Assembly (NCBI RefSeq): GCF_021742065.1
Contig: NZ_JAKKIE010000028.1
Span: 1-55,339, forward strand
Length of the DNA stretch: 55,339 nt
Source of the DNA: Rhizorhapis sp. SPR117
GTDB lineage: Bacteria; Pseudomonadota; Alphaproteobacteria; Sphingomonadales; Sphingomonadaceae
Reading direction: 5' to 3'
Both the position numbers and the translations under genes were made by a program. The first letter of the stretch is position 1, and every line of letters begins with the position of its first letter. Of the stretch, positions 46,722-55,339 are shown piece after piece. The notes beneath the pieces are model-generated. The model searched no databases. It was given only the letters and a program-made list of their open reading frames with translations, and had not been told where the DNA came from.

Positions 46722-48002
46722 TCAGCCTTGCTGCTTGCCAAGCCACGTCAGCCAGAATTTGGCAATATCCTGCCGTGCTCCTGCCGTGACCTTTTCAAAT
46801 GCGGCTTTCGCCCCGGGCAAATCGCCCGACCTGGCCAGCGCAATGCCAAGGCGTGTATTGATTTCATTGGCATCGACGGAGCCCTTCTGCAAAGCAAGCT
46901 TGTACAGTTCCGCTGCCTTTGCATATTCACCATAGCCCAGATAGGCATCGGCAGTTGATGATGCGACCTTGCCATTGGCTGCCTTCGCCGCATCGCGCGC
47001 GCCTGCAGGGAGACTGGCCTTGTCGCCGGCTATGCGGCTATTGGCGATGCCGTAGATTTCGGACAGGCGCGCTGGGCCGATCTTGGTCTTGCTGCGACCT
47101 TCATCTATGACCGCCTTGGCTTCGCCGGGCAGACCGCTGCTGACCGCCGCTTCAGCATATTCGGAATAATCATGTTCGCTCTCCAACGCGCCTGTCACGC
47201 GCATCAGGCGCATCAGATCAAGATTTTCGGCCTTGGTCAGCGCGCGATGCGTATCCTGATAGCCGCGCAGCAAATTCCGCCAATTCTTCGCATTCGGGTC
47301 CGCGTCAACGGTCATCATCGCCCAATCGCTGGCCTCCGGCAATCCCGCAAGATAGGCGAGCTGGAATCCACGCTCATACCAGCTGGCGGGGACGGCTTTG
47401 CCCTCGCTTTTTTCAATTTCCACGCCCTGTTTGAGATGCGGCAATCCGGCCTGCACGGCGGCCTTCCCATCCGGCGTCAACTGATTGCCCTTGGCAGTGG
47501 CGGTCGCTTTCTTGAAATAGGCTTCGGCAAGCAACACATGCGGGGCGCTGCCTGGAAAACCCCCATCGACTGCCTGTTGCAGATGAGAAATCGCAGCATC
47601 AACGTCGTCCGCATTCAACGCGAACTGGCCGGCATAGAAATGATATTTGGGAGCTTCGCTCGCCGGGGACGCTCCGCTCGCCAGCATGCCTTCCACTCCG
47701 GCGCGCTGCATCGCATTATCATTCAGGCCAATGCCAAGCTGGAGACGCAAAAGATGAAGCGTATAAATATCATCGGGCGTTTTTGCCGCGGCTTCGGCGG
47801 CCGCTAGCTTGGTTTTGGCAGCTTCGAAGTCCTTGTCCGTAATCGCCTTTTGCAGTTCTGAGGCAGGCGTGCGGAAACCGTCGCTGAAATTCTGTTTTGG
47901 TGCCTTTTCCTTTTTCGCGGCGATGGCGGGTGATGCGCCCACCACGGCAACGCCAGTGACCGTCAGCAAAAGGCCAAGGGCCAAGGGAGAAACGAAACGC
48001 AT
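46722..48002 (-). CDS. exported TPR-repeat protein, paralogue 1
   Basis: A 426-residue protein starting at 48002, where MRFVSPLALGLLLTVTGVAV opens a signal peptide ending near AIAA; an upstream in-frame extension of 26 residues has no signal. The mature protein is made of helical repeats of TPR type (for example INTRLGIALARSGDLPGAK, DIAKFWLTWLG) after a lysine-rich start (KKEKAPKQ). It is clearly related to the gene downstream. Conserved spacing suggests a scaffold in the periplasm. No enzyme motif is seen. Confidence 0.88.
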   Translation of the reverse strand: MRFVSPLALGLLLTVTGVAVVGASPAIAAKKEKAPKQNFSDGFRTPASELQKAITDKDFEAAKTKLAAAEAAAKTPDDIYTLHLLRLQLGIGLNDNAMQRAGVEGMLASGASPASEAPKYHFYAGQFALNADDVDAAISHLQQAVDGGFPGSAPHVLLAEAYFKKATATAKGNQLTPDGKAAVQAGLPHLKQGVEIEKSEGKAVPASWYERGFQLAYLAGLPEASDWAMMTVDADPNAKNWRNLLRGYQDTHRALTKAENLDLMRLMRVTGALESEHDYSEYAEAAVSSGLPGEAKAVIDEGRSKTKIGPARLSEIYGIANSRIAGDKASLPAGARDAAKAANGKVASSTADAYLGYGEYAKAAELYKLALQKGSVDANEINTRLGIALARSGDLPGAKAAFEKVTAGARQDIAKFWLTWLGKQQG

Positions 48003-48153
48003 AATATTACCCTCCAAACACTTCCTTGATACGGCTCTGATGATGTCCCTAGATGCCGCGCCGGTCCTGCACAAGACCAACTCTCGTTCATGGACCTAGA
48101 CAGTCGTGACTGAATACCGGTTGAACGCGTTTACAGCCCCTTTGACCGACCGC

Positions 48154-48172
48154 TCCGCCTCGGCTAGGCGGA
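48154..48172 (+). promoter_or_regulatory. hairpin covering the yaaA ribosome-binding site
   Basis: TCCGCCT (48154-48160) pairs perfectly with AGGCGGA (48166-48172) around a CGGCT loop. The 3' arm AGGCGGA is the only SD-like sequence before the yaaA start at 48177, four bases away. The stem would hide the ribosome-binding site until opened, for example by heat or a regulator. It is only a prediction. Confidence 0.5.
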
Positions 48173-48176
48173 ACGC

Positions 48177-48932
48177 ATGCTCACTCTCCTCTCGCCCGCC
48201 AAATCACTCGATTATAATTCAGCTCTTCCAGATCTTCCGGTCACGAGCTTGCGTTTTGGACCGCAAACCGAAGAACTGGTGCGCGCCGCAGCAAAGCTGA
48301 AAGCTGGAGACTTGAAAAGGCTGATGCATATATCGGATGCCTTGGCTGAACTGAACGTTGGACGCTATGCCGATTTTTTTGGCCAATCGGAACGGCCCGC
48401 CATCATGGCCTTTGCGGGCGATGTCTATGTCGGATTCGAAGCGCGCAGCCTTCCAGAAGAATCACTGCATTTCGCACAGAATCATGTGCGCATATTGTCG
48501 GGTCTGTATGGCTTATTGAGGCCTTTCGATGCGATCCGTCCCTATCGACTGGAAATGGGTACGTCGTGGGCGCCCAAGGCCAAAAATCTGTATCGATACT
48601 GGGGCGGGCGCATCGCGGCGCTGATTGCCGACGATATGCGAGCACAGGGCACTGACGTACTGGTGAACCTGGCCAGCCAGGAATATTGGAAAGCTGCCAA
48701 AGAACATATGCCGCCGCACATTCGCGTCATCGACATAGACTTTCGCGAACGGGGACCCAACGGTCTGCGATTCAACAGCTTCGGGGCAAAAAGGGCGCGC
48801 GGGATGATGGCGCGATACATGTGCGAACATCACCTGACGGATGCCGAATCACTCAAATCCTTCGATAGCGATGGTTACAGCTACGATCAGGAAGCGTCTT
48901 CCGAGTCCATGTGGCGCTTCGTCCATCGATGA
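48177..48932 (+). CDS. yaaA: peroxide stress protein YaaA (DUF328)
   Basis: A 251-residue cytosolic protein that in E. coli lowers free iron and protects DNA against hydrogen peroxide. It begins MLTLLSPAKSLDYNSALPD, with RLMHISDALAELN, FAGDVYVGFEARSL, LRPYRLEMGTSW region and VNLASQEYWKA, ending with QEASSESMWRFVHR. Length is normal. The start codon is 48177, four bases after an SD-sequestering hairpin. Confidence 0.95.
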   Translation: MLTLLSPAKSLDYNSALPDLPVTSLRFGPQTEELVRAAAKLKAGDLKRLMHISDALAELNVGRYADFFGQSERPAIMAFAGDVYVGFEARSLPEESLHFAQNHVRILSGLYGLLRPFDAIRPYRLEMGTSWAPKAKNLYRYWGGRIAALIADDMRAQGTDVLVNLASQEYWKAAKEHMPPHIRVIDIDFRERGPNGLRFNSFGAKRARGMMARYMCEHHLTDAESLKSFDSDGYSYDQEASSESMWRFVHR

Positions 48933-49035
48933 TCCTGTATTTTCTCGCGCGTGCGCGTGCGCGAGGGGTGACATAACTCGCCCCCTCGGCTAGAAGCATC
49001 ACCGAACTGCCACTCAGAAAAAAAGAGTAAAACAT

Positions 49036-51729
49036 TTGAGCACCGACGAGACATTACTCGCCGATCCTTCGGACATCAGACCCATCAATATCGTTGACGA
49101 GATGAAGTCGAGCTATCTCGACTATGCCATGTCCGTCATCGTCAGCCGCGCCCTGCCAGACGTGCGCGATGGATTGAAGCCCGTGCATCGCCGTATCCTT
49201 TATGCCTGCCAGGAAGCGGGCTATGTCGCGGGGCGCCCCTATCGCAAATGCAGCCGCATCGTCGGTGACGTCATGGGTAAATATCACCCCCATGGCGACA
49301 GCGCGATCTACATGGCGCTTGCCCGTTTGGCCCAGGACTGGTCGATGCGGGTTATGCTGATCGACGGTCAGGGCAATTTCGGGTCGATGGACCCGGACGA
49401 TCCTGCGGCCATGCGGTACACCGAGGCACGACTGGCAAAGGTTTCCAACAGTCTGCTGGACGACCTCGACAAGGATACGGTCGATTTCACGCCCAACTAT
49501 GACGCATCGGAAAGCGAACCGCAGGTGTTGCCCGCGCGTTTCCCGAATCTGCTGGTCAATGGCGCGGGCGGTATCGCCGTTGGCATGGCGACCAACATTC
49601 CGCCCCATAATCTGGGCGAAGTCATTGCAGCGGCCCTCGCCTATATCGACAACCCAGCGATCAGTGTGGATGAGTTGATCGAAATCGTGCCGGGACCGGA
49701 CTTTCCGACAGGCGCAACGATCCTTGGCCAATCTGGTGCGCGGTCCGCATACCACACGGGGCGCGGTTCGATCATGGTTCGATCGAAATATGAAGTCGAG
49801 GAAGGGCGTGGCGACCGCCGGTCGATCGTTCTGACCGAGATTCCTTACCAGACCGGCAAGAACGGCCTTGTGGAAAAGATCGCCGAAGCCGCCAAGGACA
49901 AACGGATCGAAGGCGTTTCCGACATTCGTGATGAATCCAATCGTCTTGGCGTGCGTATCGTCATCGATCTGAAGCGCGACGCGACGCCAGAAGTCGTGTT
50001 GAACCAGCTTTGGCGTCACACCCCGGCGCAATCGAGCTTCCCCGCCAACATGCTCGCCATTCGGGGCGGTCGTCCCGAACTGCTGAACCTGCGCGACATT
50101 ATCGAAGCATTTATCAAGTTCCGCGAAGAAGTCATCACGCGCCGCACCAAATTTGAATTGAACAAGGCGCGGGAGCGGGCGCATCTTTTGCTTGGCCTTG
50201 TTATCGCCGTCACCAACCTGGACGAGGTCGTCCGGATCATCCGTGGCTCCCCCAGCCCCCTCGCCGCGCGCGAAGCGCTGATGGCGCGGGAATGGCCGGT
50301 GGCTGAGATCGCAGCTTATATCAAGCTGGTCGAAGCCATCGAACATGAGGTTGAAGGCGACACATACAAGCTGAGCGAACTGCAGGTACGCGCCATACTC
50401 GACCTGCGTCTGCATCGCCTGACCGCCCTTGGTCGTGATGAAATAGGCAATGAGTTACAAGGGCTTGCAGTCCATATTGAAGAATATCTCGCAATTCTCG
50501 GCGATAGGGTCAAGCTCTATAAAGTGATGCGCGGCGAGTTGGAGGCTGTACGTGACGAATTTGCGACGCCGCGCCGCTCGCTTATTGCGCCTGCTGCCGA
50601 CGGAATCGACGACGAAGATCTGATCGAGCGTGAAGACATGGTCGTGACCGTGACCCTGCAAGGCTATATCAAGCGTACCAGCCTCGACAGTTTCCGTGCT
50701 CAGGCGCGTGGCGGCAAAGGTCGCGCGGGTATGGCGACCAAGGACGAAGACGCCATCACCAATCTGTTCGTGACCAGCACGCATACGCCGGTGCTGTTCT
50801 TCTCCAATCATGGCAAGGTCTATCGCATGAAGGTCTGGCGCTTGCCGGAGGGCGGTCCGGCAACACGCGGACGACCGATGGTCAATCTGTTGCCGCTTGC
50901 CAATGGCGAAATCATTCAGACCGTCCTGCCCCTGCCGGACGATGAGGAAGAATGGAAGAATCTGCATGTCGTGTTCGCAACCGCGCATGGCGGCGTGCGG
51001 CGTAACAGCATGGATGCCTTCACCAATGTCCCAACGAATGGCAAGTTCGCCATGCGGTTCGACGAAGATGCCGAGGACCATCTGATCGGTGTTGCTTTGC
51101 TGACAGAAGGGGACGACGTCCTTCTGGCTACGCGAAACGGCAAGGCAATCCGCTTTGCCGCCACCGATGTCCGCGAATTTCAGAGCCGCACCTCAACCGG
51201 CGTGCGTGGTATGACGCTGAAAGATGGCGATCACGTCATTTCGCTCTCGATCCTCCACCGCGTCGGTACAAGCCAGGAAGAGCGTGAGGATTATCTGCGC
51301 TTTGCCCCCTGGAAGCCCGAAAAAGACGGCGAACCAAGCATGGACGCCGAACGGTTCCAGCAACTTGCAGAACAGGAACAGTTCATCCTTACAGTCTGCT
51401 CCAATGGCTATGGCAAGCTGTCATCCGCCTATGAATATCGCCGCACGGGTCGGGGTGGTCAGGGCATCACCAATATCGACAATATCGAACGTAACGGCCC
51501 CGTCGTCGCCAGCTTCCCCGCGAACAAGGACGATCAGCTGATGCTCGTCACGGATCAGGCAAAGCTCATTCGCATGGGCCTTGATTCTCTGCGCGTCATC
51601 GGCCGCAATTCAGCGGGTGTGCGTTTGTTCAACGTTGCCGACAATGAACATGTGGTCAGTGCTGCAAAGATCAAGGAAAGCGAGGGAGAAGAAGGCGCAG
51701 AAGAGGTCATTGGCGAAACGGAGGCGTAA
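49036..51729 (+). CDS. gyrA: DNA gyrase subunit A
   Basis: An 897-residue subunit that cuts and rejoins DNA in the gyrase A2B2 complex. The catalytic tyrosine is Tyr128 in [10 protein letters not shown]. The C-terminal domain has the GyrA box as QARGGKG, one residue different from the usual QRRGGKG, which separates it from ParC. The quinolone-determining segment reads [17 protein letters not shown]: Ser89 (E. coli Ser83) is sensitive-type, but the position of E. coli Asp87 is Met93. The TTG start at 49036 is chosen because the following sequence matches the family N-terminus; the SD is weak. Confidence 0.96.
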   Translation: MSTDETLLADPSDIRPINIVDEMKSSYLDYAMSVIVSRALPDVRDGLKPVHRRILYACQEAGYVAGRPYRKCSRIVGDVMGKYHPHGDSAIYMALARLAQDWSMRVMLIDGQGNFGSMDPDDPAAMRYTEARLAKVSNSLLDDLDKDTVDFTPNYDASESEPQVLPARFPNLLVNGAGGIAVGMATNIPPHNLGEVIAAALAYIDNPAISVDELIEIVPGPDFPTGATILGQSGARSAYHTGRGSIMVRSKYEVEEGRGDRRSIVLTEIPYQTGKNGLVEKIAEAAKDKRIEGVSDIRDESNRLGVRIVIDLKRDATPEVVLNQLWRHTPAQSSFPANMLAIRGGRPELLNLRDIIEAFIKFREEVITRRTKFELNKARERAHLLLGLVIAVTNLDEVVRIIRGSPSPLAAREALMAREWPVAEIAAYIKLVEAIEHEVEGDTYKLSELQVRAILDLRLHRLTALGRDEIGNELQGLAVHIEEYLAILGDRVKLYKVMRGELEAVRDEFATPRRSLIAPAADGIDDEDLIEREDMVVTVTLQGYIKRTSLDSFRAQARGGKGRAGMATKDEDAITNLFVTSTHTPVLFFSNHGKVYRMKVWRLPEGGPATRGRPMVNLLPLANGEIIQTVLPLPDDEEEWKNLHVVFATAHGGVRRNSMDAFTNVPTNGKFAMRFDEDAEDHLIGVALLTEGDDVLLATRNGKAIRFAATDVREFQSRTSTGVRGMTLKDGDHVISLSILHRVGTSQEEREDYLRFAPWKPEKDGEPSMDAERFQQLAEQEQFILTVCSNGYGKLSSAYEYRRTGRGGQGITNIDNIERNGPVVASFPANKDDQLMLVTDQAKLIRMGLDSLRVIGRNSAGVRLFNVADNEHVVSAAKIKESEGEEGAEEVIGETEA

Positions 51730-51732
51730 GCG

Positions 51733-52080
51733 ATGGGCGAACTCTTCGTCTATAAAGTTTTCACCCGCGATCAATGGAAGACCTTTGGAAACGACAGGGT
51801 CTTCCAGGGTGCGCCTGTCGATCTGAGTGATGGCTATATCCATATGTCTACGCGCGAGCAGGTGGCTGAAACCGTGGCAAAGCACTTTGCCGGCCAGGAT
51901 GATCTGGTGCTCGCGATGGTCGATCTTGCCGCCCTGGGCGATGCGGTCAAATGGGAGGTATCGCGCGGAGGGCAGAAGTTTCCGCATTTATACGAGCCGC
52001 TTCCCTTGGCTGCGGTTGTGACCAAAGCAACCCTTCGATTGGGTTCCGATGGCAAACACAGCTTTCCGGCGGGGTTTTAG
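51733..52080 (+). CDS. DUF952 domain protein
   Basis: A 115-residue protein of the DUF952 family: FVYKVFTRDQWKTF, DGYIHMSTREQVAETVAKHF and the FPHLYEPLPL motif near the end. The conserved histidine in YIHMSTR and arginine recall ADP-ribosyl-transferase-like folds, but no function is established to my knowledge. It starts 4 bases after gyrA, so it is translated from the same messenger. The gene ends before a REPIN. Confidence 0.85.
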   Translation: MGELFVYKVFTRDQWKTFGNDRVFQGAPVDLSDGYIHMSTREQVAETVAKHFAGQDDLVLAMVDLAALGDAVKWEVSRGGQKFPHLYEPLPLAAVVTKATLRLGSDGKHSFPAGF

Positions 52081-52090
52081 GGTCTTATCC

Positions 52091-52183
52091 ACCGTCATAT
52101 CCGCGAAGGCGGGGATCCAGCTCCAGACCTGTTCGCGTGATGTGACATTGGGAGATGGATTCCCGCCTTCGCGGGAATGACGA
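52091..52183. repeat. REPIN-like inverted repeat (CCGCGAAGGCGGG type)
   Basis: Two arms, 52091-52119 and 52156-52183, are reverse complements with a few mismatches: CGTCATATCCGCGAAGGCGG and GCCTTCGCGGGAATGACG mark their outer parts, and TCCA/TGGA the inner ends. The spacer is 36 bases. The core GCGAAGGC is shared with the repeat at 30258-30346 but the stem differs. It lies between the DUF952 gene and trmFO and could form a terminator-like hairpin. Confidence 0.85.
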
Positions 52184-52253
52184 AGAATTGGCTCAACAGT
52201 ATGAAATAACCTTCCACTTGCCATCCGCCCCGCAAAGCCTATCTCCCCAGACC

Positions 52254-53588
52254 ATGACATATCAGGTTCATATCATCGGTGGCGGCCTTGCCGGTTCAGA
52301 GGCGGCATGGCAACTCGCGCAAGCTGGCGTCAAGGTGCGCCTGTCGGAAATGCGTGGTAGCGGCGACATGACGCCAGCGCATCAGACCGATGGCCTTGCT
52401 GAACTGGTATGTTCGAACAGCTTCCGTTCGGACGATGCGGATCGCAATGCGGTCGGACTGCTCCATGCCGAAATGCGCAACCTGAATTCACTCATCATGG
52501 CAGAAGCCGGCAAAGCAAAGGTGCCCGCCGGATCGGCGCTGGCTGTCGACAGAGACGCCTTTTCCGCCGGTGTCACCCGCGCCCTTGCCGAACATCCCAA
52601 TGTGGAAATTGTCCGTGAGCGGATCGATGCTCTTCCATCGTTCGGCCTGACGATCGTCGCCACCGGCCCTCTGACTGCCATGGGTTTGGCGGAAAGTATC
52701 GGCGCGGCAACAGGGGAAGAGGCGCTGGCCTTTTTTGATGCCATTGCACCCATCGTCCATCGTGACAGCATCGATATGGACATTTGCTGGATGGCGAGCC
52801 GTTGGGACAAGGTGGGTCCGGAAGGCGACGGCAAGGATTATATCAACTGTCCGATGAACAAGGCAGAATATCTCGCCTTTCATCAGGGACTGCTGGATGG
52901 CGAAAAGACCGAATTCAAGCAGTGGGAAAAGGACACGCCTTATTTCGAAGGCTGCATGCCGATTGAAGTAATGGCCGCGCGGGGGCTCGACACTCTGCGT
53001 TTCGGGCCGATGAAGCCGGTGGGCCTCGACAATCCGCGCACGGGTCACTGGCCATGGGCAGTGGTGCAACTGCGGCAAGACAATGCGCTCGGCACGTTGT
53101 GGAACATGGTGGGGTTTCAAACGAAGTTGAAGCATGCCGCGCAGGTCGAATTGTTTCGTACCATTCCAGGGCTGGAAAAGGCGGAGTTCGCGCGGCTGGG
53201 CGGGTTGCACCGTAATACCTTCATTCAATCGCCCAAGCTGCTGGATCGACAGTTGCGCCTGAAAAAAACGCCGCACATCCGTTTCGCTGGTCAGATCACG
53301 GGCTGCGAGGGCTATGTCGAAAGCTCGGCCATCGGTTTGCTTGCCGGACGTTTTGCGGCGGCTGAACTGGCTGGAAATGCTATTGCCCCACCCCCGCTAT
53401 CAACGGCCCTTGGTGCATTGCTGGGCCATATTACCGGCGGCGCGACAGCCGATAGCTATCAGCCGATGAACGTCAATTTCGGCTTGTTCCCGCCGATGGA
53501 CGAAAAAGTGCACAAGAAGCAGCGCAAGGAAGCCATGACGTCACGCGCGCGGGCGGAATTGGCTGAATGGATGGCGGAAATTGCCTGA
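52254..53588 (+). CDS. trmFO: methylenetetrahydrofolate--tRNA-(uracil-5-)-methyltransferase TrmFO
   Basis: A 444-residue FAD- and folate-dependent enzyme that makes ribothymidine 54 in tRNA. The start at 52254 begins [20 protein letters not shown], the FAD Rossmann motif. Other family segments are [19 protein letters not shown], the [11 protein letters not shown] region, [40 protein letters not shown] and NVNFGLFPP. Upstream in-frame codons run through the REPIN and are not coding. Confidence 0.97.
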   Translation: MTYQVHIIGGGLAGSEAAWQLAQAGVKVRLSEMRGSGDMTPAHQTDGLAELVCSNSFRSDDADRNAVGLLHAEMRNLNSLIMAEAGKAKVPAGSALAVDRDAFSAGVTRALAEHPNVEIVRERIDALPSFGLTIVATGPLTAMGLAESIGAATGEEALAFFDAIAPIVHRDSIDMDICWMASRWDKVGPEGDGKDYINCPMNKAEYLAFHQGLLDGEKTEFKQWEKDTPYFEGCMPIEVMAARGLDTLRFGPMKPVGLDNPRTGHWPWAVVQLRQDNALGTLWNMVGFQTKLKHAAQVELFRTIPGLEKAEFARLGGLHRNTFIQSPKLLDRQLRLKKTPHIRFAGQITGCEGYVESSAIGLLAGRFAAAELAGNAIAPPPLSTALGALLGHITGGATADSYQPMNVNFGLFPPMDEKVHKKQRKEAMTSRARAELAEWMAEIA

Positions 53589-53595
53589 CCACCCG

Positions 53596-54930
53596 CTATC
53601 CTGCCTGACCTTCGCCATTCACTGTCCCTGCACTGCCTACCGAGCTGTCTATCAACCCCGACCTCATCATCAGCCAGAACAGGATGATGCCCGGAACCGC
53701 TGCCAGCGTGGTGAGCAGGTAGAAATTCACATATCCAAACGCTTCGATCAGCGCACCCGCCGTTGTTCCAGTCAGGAACCGTCCGACAATGCTCGCCGCC
53801 GCTGAAATCATTGCATATTGTGATGCGGTAAAGCGCAGATCACAGAGCGCCGAGAAATAAGCGACGACGGTTACTCCGCCGATGCCGCTGGCAAAATTTT
53901 CAAACCCAATGGCGCCCGCCATCCCCCAATTGCTGTGTCCCGCTGCGGCCAGCGCGGCAAAGCTGAAATTGGACACGGCCATCAATATCAGGCTGAGCAG
54001 CACCGATCGCTTCATCCCCATGCGGGAATAAAGGATACCGCCAATGAATATGCCGGCCAGATATGCCCAGAAACCAAAGCCAATGTCGTATATTGCAATC
54101 TCGTCATTGCTGTAACCGAGATCTTCGAACAACAGGCGGAATGTCAGGTTCGCCAGCGTGTCTCCGATCTTGTGCAATAGGATGAACAGCAGCACCAGAA
54201 ACGCTCCACGCCGTTTGAAGAACTCGACGAGCGGTCCTGCTATCGACTGCCACACTTCCGCCATACCGCGTTTCTCGCTTGGCTCTCTATGACGCGCTGG
54301 TTCGCCCATGATGAGGCCGGTCAGCATGGCGGGCAAAGCAAACATGGCGCAGGCGAGATACGCCCCCTGCCACCCAATGCGCGCCGCCAGGACCAGGGCA
54401 AGGCCGCCCGCCGCCACGGACCCTATGCGCCAGCCATATTGCACCATGCCCGACCCCACACCCAACTGTCGCGGTTTCAATATCTCGATACGATAGGCAT
54501 CGATCACAATGTCGAATGTAGCCCCGGCAACGCCCACCAACACGGCGGCATACGCCGTTTCCAGCAAGCTTGTTTGCGGATTGACGAGAGCAAGATTGGC
54601 CACCGCGGCAATGACGAACACCCCGGCAAGCAGCAGCCAGGACACGCGCTGGCCCAGCCGGCCCAGCAACGGAATATGGACGCCATCGACAATCCATGCC
54701 CAAAGCCATTTCAGATTATAGACAAGAAAGGCCAGCGAAAAGGCGGTTACAGCCTTCTTGTCAATACCGTCCTGCGCCAGTCGCGTGGTCAGCGTCGCGC
54801 CGATCATCGCATAGGGAAAACCCGATGAAACCCCCAAAAAAAAGGCCGCAAGCGGCGCAGCTTCGGTATAGGGTCGCACGGATTCCGGCAATGCCATGCG
54901 CCAACCCTTTACGTCTTGCGCTGCCTCCAT
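53596..54930 (-). CDS. AmpG-like muropeptide MFS transporter
   Basis: A 444-residue membrane protein with about twelve hydrophobic segments. It starts near LAAFFLGVSSGFPYAMIGATL and has FLVYNLKWLWAWIVDG and GATFDIVIDAYRIEIL, motifs of the AmpG family, which imports anhydromuropeptides for cell wall recycling. The fit to AmpG is good but substrate is inferred. No beta-lactamase or ampR gene is near. The gene converges with trmFO 7 bases away. Confidence 0.9.
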   Translation of the reverse strand: MEAAQDVKGWRMALPESVRPYTEAAPLAAFFLGVSSGFPYAMIGATLTTRLAQDGIDKKAVTAFSLAFLVYNLKWLWAWIVDGVHIPLLGRLGQRVSWLLLAGVFVIAAVANLALVNPQTSLLETAYAAVLVGVAGATFDIVIDAYRIEILKPRQLGVGSGMVQYGWRIGSVAAGGLALVLAARIGWQGAYLACAMFALPAMLTGLIMGEPARHREPSEKRGMAEVWQSIAGPLVEFFKRRGAFLVLLFILLHKIGDTLANLTFRLLFEDLGYSNDEIAIYDIGFGFWAYLAGIFIGGILYSRMGMKRSVLLSLILMAVSNFSFAALAAAGHSNWGMAGAIGFENFASGIGGVTVVAYFSALCDLRFTASQYAMISAAASIVGRFLTGTTAGALIEAFGYVNFYLLTTLAAVPGIILFWLMMRSGLIDSSVGSAGTVNGEGQAG

Positions 54931-55005
54931 CGCCTAACCCTCCGCTTGCTGTAACCGTCTGCGAAACTATAGTAATTTCAGGCTTTGACCAGTGCGCAAA
55001 TCTTG

Positions 55006-55293
55006 TCAGAACAGTCTGAGCGCGCGCGGCAGACGACCAGGCTTTTCACCGCGTAAAATAGCGTCGCTGATCTCTATAGCGGTCAGCAGGTCACGTTGGG
55101 CATAGGGCTTTGACAGGCATCCAATAGCCAGATGCTTGGCGTCGGCCGGACAAAAAGCGGTCACGAACAGTACGGCGACCCCCTTGTCATGCGCGATTTG
55201 CGCAACATCGATGCCACTCCGCTTGCCGGTCAGTTTTATATCCGCCAATATCAGGTCGATCTTGGCCCAGTCGGCCCGAAGCTGCGATTTTGG
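55006..55293 (-). pseudogene. receiver-domain (CheY-like) response regulator, 5' part missing or frameshifted
   Basis: The open frame reads LRADWAKIDLILADIKLTG, with the Asp in LILAD as the likely phosphoacceptor, then VAVLFVTAF, GCLSKPYAQRDLL with conserved Lys/Pro, and ends at 55006. About 50 residues with the acidic pair should precede it. In the remaining 46 bases this frame meets TGA (55294-55296), while a neighbouring frame gives VNNNQPVPDVFSKMTKI. Either the gene is frameshifted near 55280-55296 or the sequence at the window edge carries an error. A TTG at 55248 is not a credible start since it lies within the core. Confidence 0.6.
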
Positions 55294-55339
55294 TCATCTT
55301 GGAGAACACGTCGGGAACGGGCTGGTTGTTGTTGACGAT

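Noticed and set aside
49054..50415. 453-codon frame antisense to gyrA
   Set aside because: Its residues (many Asp, His, Gly) are the reverse-frame image of gyrA codons; no start signal or family match.

Overview
The window is chromosomal DNA of an alphaproteobacterium, most likely a sphingomonad (Sphingobium, Sphingomonas or a close relative). The evidence is the dusB-ntrB-ntrC-ntrY-ntrX-hfq-hflX order, a C4-pathway hemA, a fused ispDF, a double-length Hfq and REP-type repeats built on GCGAAGG cores. Genus and species cannot be fixed from the sequence alone. Almost all genes are core housekeeping genes; the accessory parts are the left edge and a polysaccharide locus.

Layout: (1) 1-1179, accessory edge: a hairpin end resembling an IS200/IS605 right end, a gene fragment lacking its 5' part, one membrane-anchored hypothetical gene and a gene-poor stretch, ending at the 3' end of a tRNA-Lys gene. 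(2) 1180-14805: folK, an NfeD/slipin membrane-protease pair, hemA, murI, plsY-dprA-topA, a small lipoprotein, ettA, a NYN-domain protein and a beta-carbonic anhydrase. (3) 14872-18994: lipA-ratA, cinA/pncC, ispDF and dusB. (4) 18996-27950: two nitrogen two-component systems (NtrBC, NtrYX), a tandem Hfq, HflX and MazG. (5) 28031-31927, minus strand: a membrane aspartic protease, an MBL hydrolase, TatD and metG, with a REPIN-like repeat between the last two.

(6) 32118-42969, surface polysaccharide locus: a UDP-xylose synthase-like decarboxylase, a GalE-type epimerase, an ABC exporter, four glycosyltransferase genes (one a two-domain fusion), tRNA-Pro, a CAT-anticodon tRNA and a polysaccharide deacetylase. 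(7) 43072-48932: a hybrid-looking histidine kinase with a degenerate ATPase domain, an Lrp regulator, two paralogous exported TPR proteins and yaaA. (8) 49036-55248: gyrA, a DUF952 protein, trmFO behind a second REPIN, an AmpG-like transporter and a receiver-domain fragment at the right edge.

How the genes connect: NtrBC/NtrYX sense nitrogen and redox state and Hfq adds post-transcriptional control. Uxs and the epimerase could feed UDP-pentoses to the glycosyltransferases, whose products the ABC protein could flip. PlsY, MurI, IspDF and AmpG-like serve envelope building and recycling. Nothing in the window is a clearly new multi-gene system. The most notable items are the tandem Hfq with unequal halves, NtrX without its sigma-54 loop, the degenerate kinase, the two REPINs and the transposon-like left edge.
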